DNA of 64,000 nt from Heterorhizobium halophytocola (GTDB lineage Bacteria > Pseudomonadota > Alphaproteobacteria > Rhizobiales > Rhizobiaceae). The notes under the pieces were generated by a model that saw only the letters and a list, made by a program, of their open reading frames with translations, had not been told where the DNA came from and ran no database searches. The translations under genes were made by a program, and so were the position numbers. Shown one piece after another: positions 44,790 through 53,040 of this stretch. Each line of letters starts with the position of its first letter. Position 1 is the first letter of the stretch. The stretch is from the NCBI RefSeq assembly GCF_017873095.1, contig NZ_JAGGJU010000010.1, positions 1 through 64,000 on the forward strand, in the 5' to 3' direction.

Positions 44790-46484
44790 ATGTATACGAC
44801 AAGCACCGCCTTTCTCGACACTTTGCAGGCCCATGGGGTCACCTGCCTGTTTTCCAATTTCGGCAGCGATCATCCGGCGCTGATCGAGGCGATCGCCGAG
44901 GCGCGCTCGGCCGGACGCAGCTTTCCGCGGATCATCACCTGCCCTAACGAGATGGTGGCGCTTTCCTGCGCGCAAGGCTTTGCCCAGGCGACGGGCGAGG
45001 CGCAGGCGGTGCTGGTGCATGTCGAATGCGGCACCCAGGCGCTGGCCGGCGCCGTGCACAATGCCGCGCGCAGCCGCACGCCCGTGCTGATCTTCGCCGG
45101 CATGTCGCCCTATACCCAGCACGGCGAGCGCAAAGGCAGCCGCAACGAATTCATCCACTGGCTGCAGGACGTGCAGGACCAGCCGGGGATCGTGCGCGGC
45201 TACATGAAATACTCAAACGAGATCCGCAGCGGCGCCAATGCGGCCCAGATCGTCAGCCGGGCCCTGCAGATCGCCACGAGCGATCCGAAGGGGCCGGTCT
45301 ATCTAACCGGCACCCGCGAGGCGATGGAGGAGGAAGCGACGCCCGCCGATCTCGCCATGGACCACTGGCGCCCGCTATCGCCGCGCGCGCTGGCAGGTCG
45401 CGACGTGGACGAGATTGCCGAGGCGCTTGACGTGGCGAAACGCCCGGTCGTCGTCACCTCCTATCTCGGCCGCAATCCGGCCGCGGTCGACGCCCTTGCG
45501 GCCTTCTGCGCGGCGACCGGCGCCGGCGTTCTGGAAGCCTCGCCCGCGGCGATGAATTTCCCCCATGCCGACCCGCATTATCTCGGCAATTACTGGAACG
45601 ACCCGAAGCAGAACGAAGCCCTGGCGCAGGCCGATTTGGTGCTGGTGATCGACAGCGACGTGCCCTGGATCCCGATGGTCAACCAGCCGGCAGCCGATGC
45701 GACGATCTTCCACATCGACGTCGACCCGCTGAAGCAGGCGATGACTCTCTGGCATATTGCCGCCAAGGCCAGTTTCGAGGCCGATGCGGAGACGGCGCTG
45801 AACCAGCTGCTCGCCAAACTTGGCGAACCCGACGCGACAAATGCGAACGAACGGACACGGCGCTGGGCGGCGCTGCACGAGGCGCGGCGCAGCCGGCTTG
45901 ACGAGGACGCCGCCGACGCCGGCAAGCTGACGACCGCGATGGTGACGGCAGCCCTGCGCCGACATGCCGGCGAGGATGCGCTGATCCTCAGCGAGGGGAT
46001 CACCAATTACGGCATCATCGCCGACCATGTGGCCCCTGCCCTTCCCGGCACCTTCTTTGCCAGCGGCGGCAGTTCGCTCGGCTGGCATGGGGGGGCAGCG
46101 ATCGGCATGAAGCTTGCTCATCCCGGCCGCGACGTGGTCGCGATCACCGGCGACGGCTCCTTCATGTTCTCGGTACCGTCGACCGTCCACTGGATGGCGC
46201 GCAAATACGCCACACCGTTCCTGACGGTGGTGCTGAACAATGGTGGCTGGAACGCGCCGCGCTTTTCGGCCCTGGCCGTCCACCCCGACGGCTATGCCAG
46301 CCGCGCCAATGATCTGGACCTGTCCTTCGATCCGGCCCCCGACTATGGCTTGATCGCGGCGGCCTCCGGCGGCAGCTTTCACCGAAAGGTGACGCGACCG
46401 GACGAACTGGAGACGGCGCTCGGGCAGGCCTTTCACGCCATACGGCAGGAAGGACGCGCAGCCGTCCTCGACATCTGCCTTTAA
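44790..46484 (+). CDS. Thiamine diphosphate-dependent enzyme (benzoylformate decarboxylase/acetolactate synthase-like)
   Basis: A 564-residue ThDP enzyme with the three-domain layout of 2-oxo-acid decarboxylases and acetolactate synthases. The catalytic glutamate is in CPNEMVALSCAQGFA (about 52), and the ThDP/Mg binding motif GDGSFMFS...NNGGWN is at about 450-485. It lacks anything that fixes the substrate. Next to an aryl-aldehyde-type dehydrogenase, the most economical reading is decarboxylation of an aromatic 2-oxo acid to an aldehyde; a carboligase or 2-oxo-acid cleaving role is also possible. It starts at ATG 44790, 10 bases after marR, with a weak ribosome site. Confidence 0.82.
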   Translation: MYTTSTAFLDTLQAHGVTCLFSNFGSDHPALIEAIAEARSAGRSFPRIITCPNEMVALSCAQGFAQATGEAQAVLVHVECGTQALAGAVHNAARSRTPVLIFAGMSPYTQHGERKGSRNEFIHWLQDVQDQPGIVRGYMKYSNEIRSGANAAQIVSRALQIATSDPKGPVYLTGTREAMEEEATPADLAMDHWRPLSPRALAGRDVDEIAEALDVAKRPVVVTSYLGRNPAAVDALAAFCAATGAGVLEASPAAMNFPHADPHYLGNYWNDPKQNEALAQADLVLVIDSDVPWIPMVNQPAADATIFHIDVDPLKQAMTLWHIAAKASFEADAETALNQLLAKLGEPDATNANERTRRWAALHEARRSRLDEDAADAGKLTTAMVTAALRRHAGEDALILSEGITNYGIIADHVAPALPGTFFASGGSSLGWHGGAAIGMKLAHPGRDVVAITGDGSFMFSVPSTVHWMARKYATPFLTVVLNNGGWNAPRFSALAVHPDGYASRANDLDLSFDPAPDYGLIAAASGGSFHRKVTRPDELETALGQAFHAIRQEGRAAVLDICL

Positions 46485-46508
46485 CAAACCAAGACCGGGA
46501 GGATTTTT

Positions 46509-47954
46509 ATGAACATCCAGATGCTGATTGCCGGAGAGACCATCGATGCCACCGGCGGCGCCACGTTTACCCGCAACGACCCGTTCACCGGCAAGCCGGC
46601 GACGGTTGCGCCGGCAGCAACCGTCGAGGATGCGATCAAGGCGGCGGACGCGGCAGCCGAAGCCTTTCCGGCCTGGGCCGCGATGGGTCCGAACGACCGG
46701 CGCACGCTGCTTTTGAAAGCGGCCGATATGATGGCGTCGAAGGCGGAGGACTTCACCAGGCTCGTCATCGAGGAGACCGGCGCGACCGGCCCATGGGCCG
46801 GTTTCAACGTCATGCTGGCAAGCCGCATGCTGCGCGAGGCGGCCGCGATGACCACGCAGATCACGGGCGAGGTGATTCCGTCCGACAAGCCCGGCACGCT
46901 TGCGATGGGGATCCGCCAGCCGGCGGGCGTGGTGCTCGGCATGGCGCCGTGGAATGCGCCGGTCATCCTGGCGACGCGGGCGCTGGCCATGCCGCTTGCC
47001 TGCGGCAATACGGTGGTGCTGAAGGCCTCGGAAAACTGCCCGGGAACCCATCGCCTGATCGGCGACGTGCTGACCGAGGCGGGCCTGCCGAAGGGCGTCG
47101 TCAACATCGTCACCAATGCGCCGGAAAATGCCGCCGCGATCGTCGAGGCGCTGATTGCCCATCCGGCGGTCAAGCGGGTCAACTTCACCGGCTCGACAAG
47201 GGTCGGGCGGATCATCGGCGAACTCTGCGGGCGCCACCTGAAGCCGGCGCTGCTGGAGCTCGGCGGCAAGGCGCCGCTGATCGTGCTGGATGATGCCGAC
47301 ATCGACGCCGCCGTCAACGCTGCCGCCTTCGGCGCCTTCATGAACCAGGGACAGATCTGCATGTCGACCGAGCGGATCATCGTCGACGAGACGATCGCCG
47401 ACGCATTCGTCGCCAAGCTGGCCGCCAAGGCCGCAGGGCTGCCGGCCGGCGATCCGCGCGGCCATGTCGTGCTCGGCTCGCTGATCGATCTGGCACCCGC
47501 CGAAAAGATGGAGGCGCTGATCGCCGACGCGACGGACAAGGGCGGCCAGATCGTCGCCGGCGGCAAGCGCAACGGGACCGTGGTCGAGGCAACCGTCATC
47601 AACAACGTCCGGCCCGGCATGCGGATCTATGACGAGGAAAGCTTCGGCCCGGTCAAGCCGATCATACGCGTCGGCTCCGAGGAAGAGGCGATCGCTATTG
47701 CCAACGACACCGATTACGGCCTGTCGTCCGCCGTCTTCAGCCGCGATGTGACGCGCGCTTTGGCGGTCGCGAAAAAGCTTAAGGCCGGCATGTGCCATAT
47801 CAACGGCCCGACCGTGCAGGACGAAGCGCAAATGCCCTTCGGCGGCACCGGCGCCTCCGGCTATGGCCGCTTCGGCGGCAAGGCGGCGATCGCCGAATTC
47901 ACCGACCTGCGCTGGATCACCATCGAGGACCCGCAGCAGCACTATCCGTTCTGA
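46509..47954 (+). CDS. Aldehyde dehydrogenase, vanillin/salicylaldehyde dehydrogenase-like
   Basis: NAD(P)-dependent aldehyde dehydrogenase of 481 residues. The catalytic cysteine is in NQGQICMSTERIIV (about 284) and the general-base glutamate in LELGGKAPLIVLDDAD (about 250). The cofactor region FTGSTRVGR is intact. The ICMSTER variant around the cysteine is characteristic of the vanillin/benzaldehyde/salicylaldehyde branch, which supports an aromatic substrate. A GGGAGG ribosome site precedes ATG 46509. It is the last gene of the rightward operon. Confidence 0.9.
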   Translation: MNIQMLIAGETIDATGGATFTRNDPFTGKPATVAPAATVEDAIKAADAAAEAFPAWAAMGPNDRRTLLLKAADMMASKAEDFTRLVIEETGATGPWAGFNVMLASRMLREAAAMTTQITGEVIPSDKPGTLAMGIRQPAGVVLGMAPWNAPVILATRALAMPLACGNTVVLKASENCPGTHRLIGDVLTEAGLPKGVVNIVTNAPENAAAIVEALIAHPAVKRVNFTGSTRVGRIIGELCGRHLKPALLELGGKAPLIVLDDADIDAAVNAAAFGAFMNQGQICMSTERIIVDETIADAFVAKLAAKAAGLPAGDPRGHVVLGSLIDLAPAEKMEALIADATDKGGQIVAGGKRNGTVVEATVINNVRPGMRIYDEESFGPVKPIIRVGSEEEAIAIANDTDYGLSSAVFSRDVTRALAVAKKLKAGMCHINGPTVQDEAQMPFGGTGASGYGRFGGKAAIAEFTDLRWITIEDPQQHYPF

Positions 47955-48383
47955 GGGACCGCCGTGAACAAGCCGGGGTCGACAGAGGGCAGGACTATAT
48001 CCGCCGAAAGAGCAGGCAGGGGTCGAGACACCGGGGTTGCCTCGCGTCACCCTCGACCTTGCCCTGGCTGGCACCTCGCAAGGTCGCTCAGACCATCAAT
48101 CTGAGGACAAGGCGCGTGATGGGCCTGTGATACCTATCGCAGACTCGGCAGTCGCGTGAGGGGAAGGACTGATGCCGCCCCATGCCGGGCGGACTTTATC
48201 ACGTTTAAACAATACGTTGTTGCTCGTCTGGCTCCAACAGAGGCCACCGAAATCATTGGCCTTTTTGGAAAGGTGTCCAGCGCATAATGCACGTTTCTTG
48301 TCTGTAGGGACAACGTCGAACGAACACAGCTGAAGCACATAAAAGGCTCTGCTACCCATTCCTTAATTAGGGTGGGATGTCAG
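47955..48383. other. Intergenic border between the catabolic cluster and the polysaccharide island
   Basis: No gene is visible on either strand. Composition shifts within it from G/C-rich (up to about 48200) to distinctly A/T-richer sequence. A small hairpin CCGCCC / GGGCGG (about 48176-48193) followed by ACTTTATC could end transcription of the catabolic operon. No terminal repeats, tRNA end or transposase remnant were recognised at this border. Confidence 0.5.
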
Positions 48384-49010
48384 ATGCTGAAAAACGCTCT
48401 TAGGAAATTCAGACGCAGGAAAAGCGACACAATCTCCTACGCAAGAGGAGACGGCAGGACGCTATGGATGGAAACTTTTTCGAAGATCCTACCCATTTCT
48501 GAAACGCTGGCGTTAGCCCGGCGGGCGGTCTTCGATGTTGACGTTCCGTCTCTAAGTGCCGCGAGGATCCTAGTTCAGCGCAATTGGAACACCTACGGCA
48601 CGCGTGCGGAGACCATCCAACTGGTCCGGGATGTGCTGAAGCGCTTCCCTCAGGCATCGCTTTTCGGAACGCTAGGTCAATACCGGTTTAGAAGGCTGAG
48701 AACGTTAGCGAGGCGGGTCGAATGGATAGAGAAGTCGACCGATCAACCGCAGATTTGGCGATGTCAGGTCGCGAAAATAACGAATCGGATTTTCGCGATA
48801 TTCGCGAACATCCTTCTCGCTGCCTCTTCTCTTGACGATCGGTGTGACAAAGAATGGCAGGATGAAACGCCAGCCCAACAGACCATACGGCCCCCACGGC
48901 GCCCATTTCGGCGGCGGGAATTCAACGAATTCGTCCTTGTAAGCATTCGGATCTTCCAACCGAACCTTGAGCCACTCGACAGCCTGCTCGAAGCTAATGC
49001 GGGCGCCTGA
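48384..49010 (+). CDS. Hypothetical protein, probably a truncated remnant
   Basis: The open frame gives 208 residues. The first 105 (basic start MLKNALRKFRRRKSD, then amphipathic helices up to RTLARRVEWIEK) look like protein and resemble the helical N-terminal part of polysaccharide-locus proteins. From about 48705 on, the frame only runs antisense through the KpsC-like gene, and its composition becomes random. I read this as the 5' piece of a gene cut off when the neighbouring gene was joined to it. A GTG at 48372 is an alternative start. Confidence 0.35.
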   Translation: MLKNALRKFRRRKSDTISYARGDGRTLWMETFSKILPISETLALARRAVFDVDVPSLSAARILVQRNWNTYGTRAETIQLVRDVLKRFPQASLFGTLGQYRFRRLRTLARRVEWIEKSTDQPQIWRCQVAKITNRIFAIFANILLAASSLDDRCDKEWQDETPAQQTIRPPRRPFRRREFNEFVLVSIRIFQPNLEPLDSLLEANAGA

Positions 49011-49976
49011 AGCCGGATCGAAATAAGCGGGATAGAGGAGATAGGCCGCCGCGAAAACTTCCTCGACAGTGCGCTTTCGGGTGCGCCGAGGATTGGGCTG
49101 CCGGTCATCGGTCAAGCCCCAGCTGGCGTAAAACGGACATCCTAGAACGACCAAAGGAATGCCACGCAACAACGCCTCGAAACCGCCAAGCGAGGTGATG
49201 GCATAGGCCTTGTCGATGTCGTCGAACGTGTTGGCCAGCGACACGCTCACCCGCATGACGTGACAGAGATGCTCAACGTCAGCCGGATTCGACTGCGCTG
49301 GCCGCATGCCGCTCAGCACATCAGGATGCGGCTTGTAGATGATTTCGGCGTCAGGGTTCTCTTCAGCGGCCAAACGGACCAAGTCGTTATTGGTAATCGG
49401 TCGATCACAACCATAGGCAATAGATGCATCGTCTTCCACCTGGCCGATAACCAGAATGCGTGGGCGTGTCTTCCGTCCAACCAGATCCTCTAGCTTGGTG
49501 GGATTGGCAGAGTTATACTTGCTGAGCCCCCCCTCGATCAGCATCTGGATTCCCTGCCGCGCCCGGTCCATCAGGACTACGTCACTGTTGAAGTCACCCG
49601 TCTCGAGCAGGACTTCCAGATCAGAGGGACCACGGCTGTCGAAATAGGGCCGCTGGCGATCAAAAGCTAGAGAAAGTGGCGGTGTGCGGGCCGCATTAGG
49701 GCTGTTTGAACGTAGAAAACCATCTTCGATAAAATAGATTGGAAGGTGGTTTTCTTTCGAAAAGGCTGGCAGGGCCGGCGGGTATCTCGTACCCCACACA
49801 AAGATCTCGCAGTTGTCTGTCTGCGCGATCCGCTCGCGCCAATCGGCTTCGAACGCCTCGTTTTCCAAGCCGAATGGCAGATAGATGAACTCGCGGTCGG
49901 GAAAGAACCGCTCGAAAACGCGTCGTTTCCACCCCGTGATGTGCAGCGAGAATGTGGCTATGCGTTCAGAAAACAT
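48705..49976 (-). CDS. KpsC-like capsular polysaccharide Kdo transferase
   Basis: A 423-residue protein matching one half of KpsC, the enzyme that builds the beta-Kdo linker on the lipid anchor of exported capsule. Hallmarks in order: PIYFIEDGFLRS (about 85), VIGQVEDDASIAYG (about 180), IIYKPHPDVLSG (about 220), LGGFEALLRGIPLVVLG and CPFYASWGLTDDR (about 285-305). KpsC has two such transferase modules; here only one is present, as in rhizobial RkpJ-like proteins. The gene diverges from the Capsule_synth-like gene at 50159 and its 3' end overlaps the remnant frame on the other strand. Confidence 0.85.
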   Translation of the reverse strand: MFSERIATFSLHITGWKRRVFERFFPDREFIYLPFGLENEAFEADWRERIAQTDNCEIFVWGTRYPPALPAFSKENHLPIYFIEDGFLRSNSPNAARTPPLSLAFDRQRPYFDSRGPSDLEVLLETGDFNSDVVLMDRARQGIQMLIEGGLSKYNSANPTKLEDLVGRKTRPRILVIGQVEDDASIAYGCDRPITNNDLVRLAAEENPDAEIIYKPHPDVLSGMRPAQSNPADVEHLCHVMRVSVSLANTFDDIDKAYAITSLGGFEALLRGIPLVVLGCPFYASWGLTDDRQPNPRRTRKRTVEEVFAAAYLLYPAYFDPASGARISFEQAVEWLKVRLEDPNAYKDEFVEFPPPKWAPWGPYGLLGWRFILPFFVTPIVKRRGSEKDVREYRENPIRYFRDLTSPNLRLIGRLLYPFDPPR

Positions 49977-50158
49977 GGTCGATCAACTTGCTTCGCTCAT
50001 TCAGCCTAGGGGTCCTGCGAACCGCCGCGCTTCATCCCAATTCTCAAACCATTGCGGCAATGCCCGCCGGGTTGTGATCACTTTTCTAATTTGAGATAAT
50101 ACCGGCCGGACGTCACTTACGCCGCCCGCGAAATCGCTTCGAATGCCAGGCAGTTCTA

Positions 50159-51985
50159 ATGCTTCAGAAATTTATTGCAAAGCAAATCCGCGATGGAAAA
50201 CACCTGTTTAAAATCGGTCTTCTGACGGCATTGGGCCAAATATTCGGCCGGGGCCTGGGTTTGAAAGCGCTTGAACGGGTGTGCCTCGATGCGCGAATTA
50301 CGATCGCCTTCAGGCGTGAGCAGATTGAGAAGGCAGAACGGCTGCTATTGCGTTACGTCGAGCGCCATCACCTGACAAGCGGCCTCCTCAATCGCTACTT
50401 GGCTCTTGTCAGCAAAGGAACGGCCTTGCATTTCGAGGCCTTCGCTGCAGCACGAACGATAACGAGCGATCAAGCCTTTATGCTTCGCGTTTCACGGCTC
50501 ATGGCGATATCGTCTCATGACCAAGTCCTGACGATATTGAATGACGAGCCTGACAGAGACGCAACCCGAAAATTCGTCCTGAAAACCAAACGGCAGATCT
50601 TGCACCAGAACAAAGACCACCGCGCGATAGCGGAAACCATTCTCGACTATCTCGGACGCACGGCAGAAGAGACCAACATTCCGTTTGCCATCAGTGCTGC
50701 CGCTTCCGCCGAGGCGGTGAACCGCGAGGATCTCTTTGCTCCGGCGATCTGCAAGCTCATTAAAGACATTCAGCGCATCGCAAACGACCAACATTTGCTC
50801 AAGCGAGAATGGAAAAATGCCTTTCTGGGGAGCCTTACCATCTTCGATCTGAAGGGCGCCGAGCGCATCCTGCAATCGGCGAAAGACATTGGCAAGGACA
50901 CCTCGACGCGAGAGGCCGAGCTACAAGATATCCTGCATGACTTTGAGGGCCTCACCACCGACCTGCAGGCTGCCCACCAGAACGTGATCGATCGCTCACG
51001 AGGATTGCTTCTCTCACCCGACGACGAGCGCGACGCAATCGTAGTCATTCCCGCAGCCGGCCTGCGCAAAAACGCTATCGACTATCCTGGCTTCAGATCC
51101 GACATCCGTTTTGCAACCGCATCCATACTAAGAACCCTGAAACGCAAAGGGATACCCTATGAGGTCAGAGGTCGCATAAGGACCCATGGGGAACTGTCGT
51201 TCGACAAGCCATTCTTTTCGTATCACACTATCTCCCAGTCCGGATTGGGCCTCCACTTCAAAGAAACGGACCGTCCCGCCCTCTTTAGTTTCGATGAGGC
51301 GGGCTATGCCGGTTGGTCAAACTTCTCCTACCAAGACGTCACTGCCGCTGTCGACCCATCGGCGGCACGAAGCTTTTTTGAGGAAGACCGCGACAACGTT
51401 ATTGGCAATCGTATATCCAAATACGCGCAGTTGGATCTGGAAGAAAAACTGCCGCAGCCCTTCGTCTTCGTTCCGCTACAGGTCGTCGGCGACGCGGTCT
51501 CCGCCCTTGCCTATATTACGCCAATCGCAATGCTGAATGAAATCGTTGACGCCTGCAGCACGCTCGGCCTGAACGTCGTCGTTAAAAGACATCCCCAATG
51601 CAGGTCGGTGGAATTGGCTGGACTTGTGTCGCGCCTGGAGGACCAAGGCCGCGTGACCGTCGCTTATGGCAACATTCACGATATCATCGAAAAATCCGAG
51701 GCAGTGTGCGTTGTGAACTCCGGTGTCGGCGCAGAAGCCTTGCTGCACGCGAAGCCGGTCTTCATATTTGGACGCGCTGACTATATGGCTGCCTGTCATC
51801 AATGCCAAATGAAGGGCGATTTCCTTCGTCAGGCTGAAAACTTGACTCCGAAGTTAAGCCAAACCCAACTACACCAATTCTGGTATAGCTACCGAAACAC
51901 CTACGCTTGCAATCTAACAAACATCGAAGCGGAGGATTGGATAGCCAATAGGGTAAATAGACACCTTGGAACGTGTAGACGGTAA
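50159..51985 (+). CDS. Capsule_synth-family polysaccharide protein with helical N-terminal region
   Basis: A 608-residue protein. The N-terminal 280 residues are helical and unassigned. The C-terminal part (about 430-570) matches the Capsule_synth fold shared by KpsC and KpsS: PFVFVPLQVVGDAVSALAY, the charged VVVKRHPQCRSVEL, the VCVVNSGVGAEALLHAKPVF region. These residues bind the nucleotide-sugar in Kdo transferases, so it may be a glycosyltransferase of the KpsS/KpsC type. The start is ATG 50159, the only clear one. Codon use is more A/T-rich than in the backbone. Confidence 0.75.
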   Translation: MLQKFIAKQIRDGKHLFKIGLLTALGQIFGRGLGLKALERVCLDARITIAFRREQIEKAERLLLRYVERHHLTSGLLNRYLALVSKGTALHFEAFAAARTITSDQAFMLRVSRLMAISSHDQVLTILNDEPDRDATRKFVLKTKRQILHQNKDHRAIAETILDYLGRTAEETNIPFAISAAASAEAVNREDLFAPAICKLIKDIQRIANDQHLLKREWKNAFLGSLTIFDLKGAERILQSAKDIGKDTSTREAELQDILHDFEGLTTDLQAAHQNVIDRSRGLLLSPDDERDAIVVIPAAGLRKNAIDYPGFRSDIRFATASILRTLKRKGIPYEVRGRIRTHGELSFDKPFFSYHTISQSGLGLHFKETDRPALFSFDEAGYAGWSNFSYQDVTAAVDPSAARSFFEEDRDNVIGNRISKYAQLDLEEKLPQPFVFVPLQVVGDAVSALAYITPIAMLNEIVDACSTLGLNVVVKRHPQCRSVELAGLVSRLEDQGRVTVAYGNIHDIIEKSEAVCVVNSGVGAEALLHAKPVFIFGRADYMAACHQCQMKGDFLRQAENLTPKLSQTQLHQFWYSYRNTYACNLTNIEAEDWIANRVNRHLGTCRR

Positions 51986-52264
51986 AAATTTCCCTGAGTG
52001 CAAATGCTACGCGTCCAACTTAACTTGTTCCCCTACAATGCCCACGTAACTGCCAGCTATGACCTGGATTACACACGGTGTACTCAGCGATGAGATTGTT
52101 AATTTTTTCCTTAGCTAGCCGTCACCTAAGCCGGATACGGTGACAAGCAGTCCCTGTTACAGCGACGCTGGCCACCCCAAGGCTTCGGCGCGGTTCAGGA
52201 TCTCTAGGATCACGTTTCTAAGCTGGATAAATAGGCCCATAATAATGAAGGGAATGTAAGTCGT
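51986..52264. other. Intergenic region inside the polysaccharide island
   Basis: A/T-rich stretch of 279 bases without a gene or clear terminator. It separates the Capsule_synth-like gene from the acyltransferase gene, which probably has its own promoter here (TTGACA-like elements are not convincing). Confidence 0.4.
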
Positions 52265-52900
52265 ATGTCCTCAGTACAGATGCGAGATTCGGGAACACAC
52301 AATGAGAGTAACCACGCAGCGTTGGTTCAACCACCTGCTGACATCGAATTCATCGGCAACAAAAACCGATTGCGCCTAGATCCTAGCGCCAATCTGTCCA
52401 GTTTTCGCATAAAGATAAAGGGAGACAAAAATCTTATAGTGATTGATCGTGGCTGCGAAATACGGGGTTTGGTTTATATCAAAGGCAACTGCTCATCTCT
52501 GAGAATTGGACCCCGCGCCACAGCCGCGGGCGCTCGATTTAGCATTGGTGACGGCGGGAGTGTCGTTTTAGGGAAAGACTGCATGCTGTCTAGAGATATC
52601 GAAATTCGCTGCTGGGATGAGCACCCGATTTATGATCTTGGGACCCGTGCCCGAATCAACGGTGCACAGGATGTTATAATCGGCGAACATGTCTGGATCG
52701 GCCAAGGCGTCACGATAAATAAGGGGGTCACAGTCGCAGCCGGCATCGTAATTGGGGCATCGTCTCTGGTGACAAGAACGTTGAGCCAGCCAAATTCGAT
52801 CTACGCGGGCTCCCCAGCCAAACTCATACGGGAAAATATAGCATGGGCGCGCAGCCCAAGCGCAATGAATTGGGATACAGCGGACTTGCGAAATATGTGA
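52265..52900 (+). CDS. Left-handed beta-helix (hexapeptide) acyltransferase
   Basis: A 211-residue acetyl- or acyltransferase of the serine/maltose acetyltransferase type, likely to modify a sugar of the polysaccharide. Imperfect hexapeptide repeats run from about 45 to 180 (for example LRIGPR, VVLGKD, VIIGEHVWIGQGVTINKGV). The catalytic His is probably the one in DEHPIYD (about 120), and the C-terminal IYAGSPAKLIRENIAW is diagnostic. It converges on the HAD fusion gene; 140 bases separate their ends. Confidence 0.88.
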   Translation: MSSVQMRDSGTHNESNHAALVQPPADIEFIGNKNRLRLDPSANLSSFRIKIKGDKNLIVIDRGCEIRGLVYIKGNCSSLRIGPRATAAGARFSIGDGGSVVLGKDCMLSRDIEIRCWDEHPIYDLGTRARINGAQDVIIGEHVWIGQGVTINKGVTVAAGIVIGASSLVTRTLSQPNSIYAGSPAKLIRENIAWARSPSAMNWDTADLRNM

Positions 52901-53040
52901 AATCAAGTCTAAACCGATAGTACTAAGCCTTTTAGCACTAAATAGCCCCTCGAAAAAGCCCATCTCATTCGGGTTTGGGAAGACTGTTCAGCTTTCGCCG
53001 AGCGCGAAAGCTGAACAAAATACTGGGCCGTCTTGAGCCC

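Noticed and set aside
45375..48074. 899-codon open frame antisense to the ThDP enzyme and aldehyde dehydrogenase genes
   Set aside because: Same cause: the opposite strand encodes two complete enzymes with catalytic motifs, while this frame has none.
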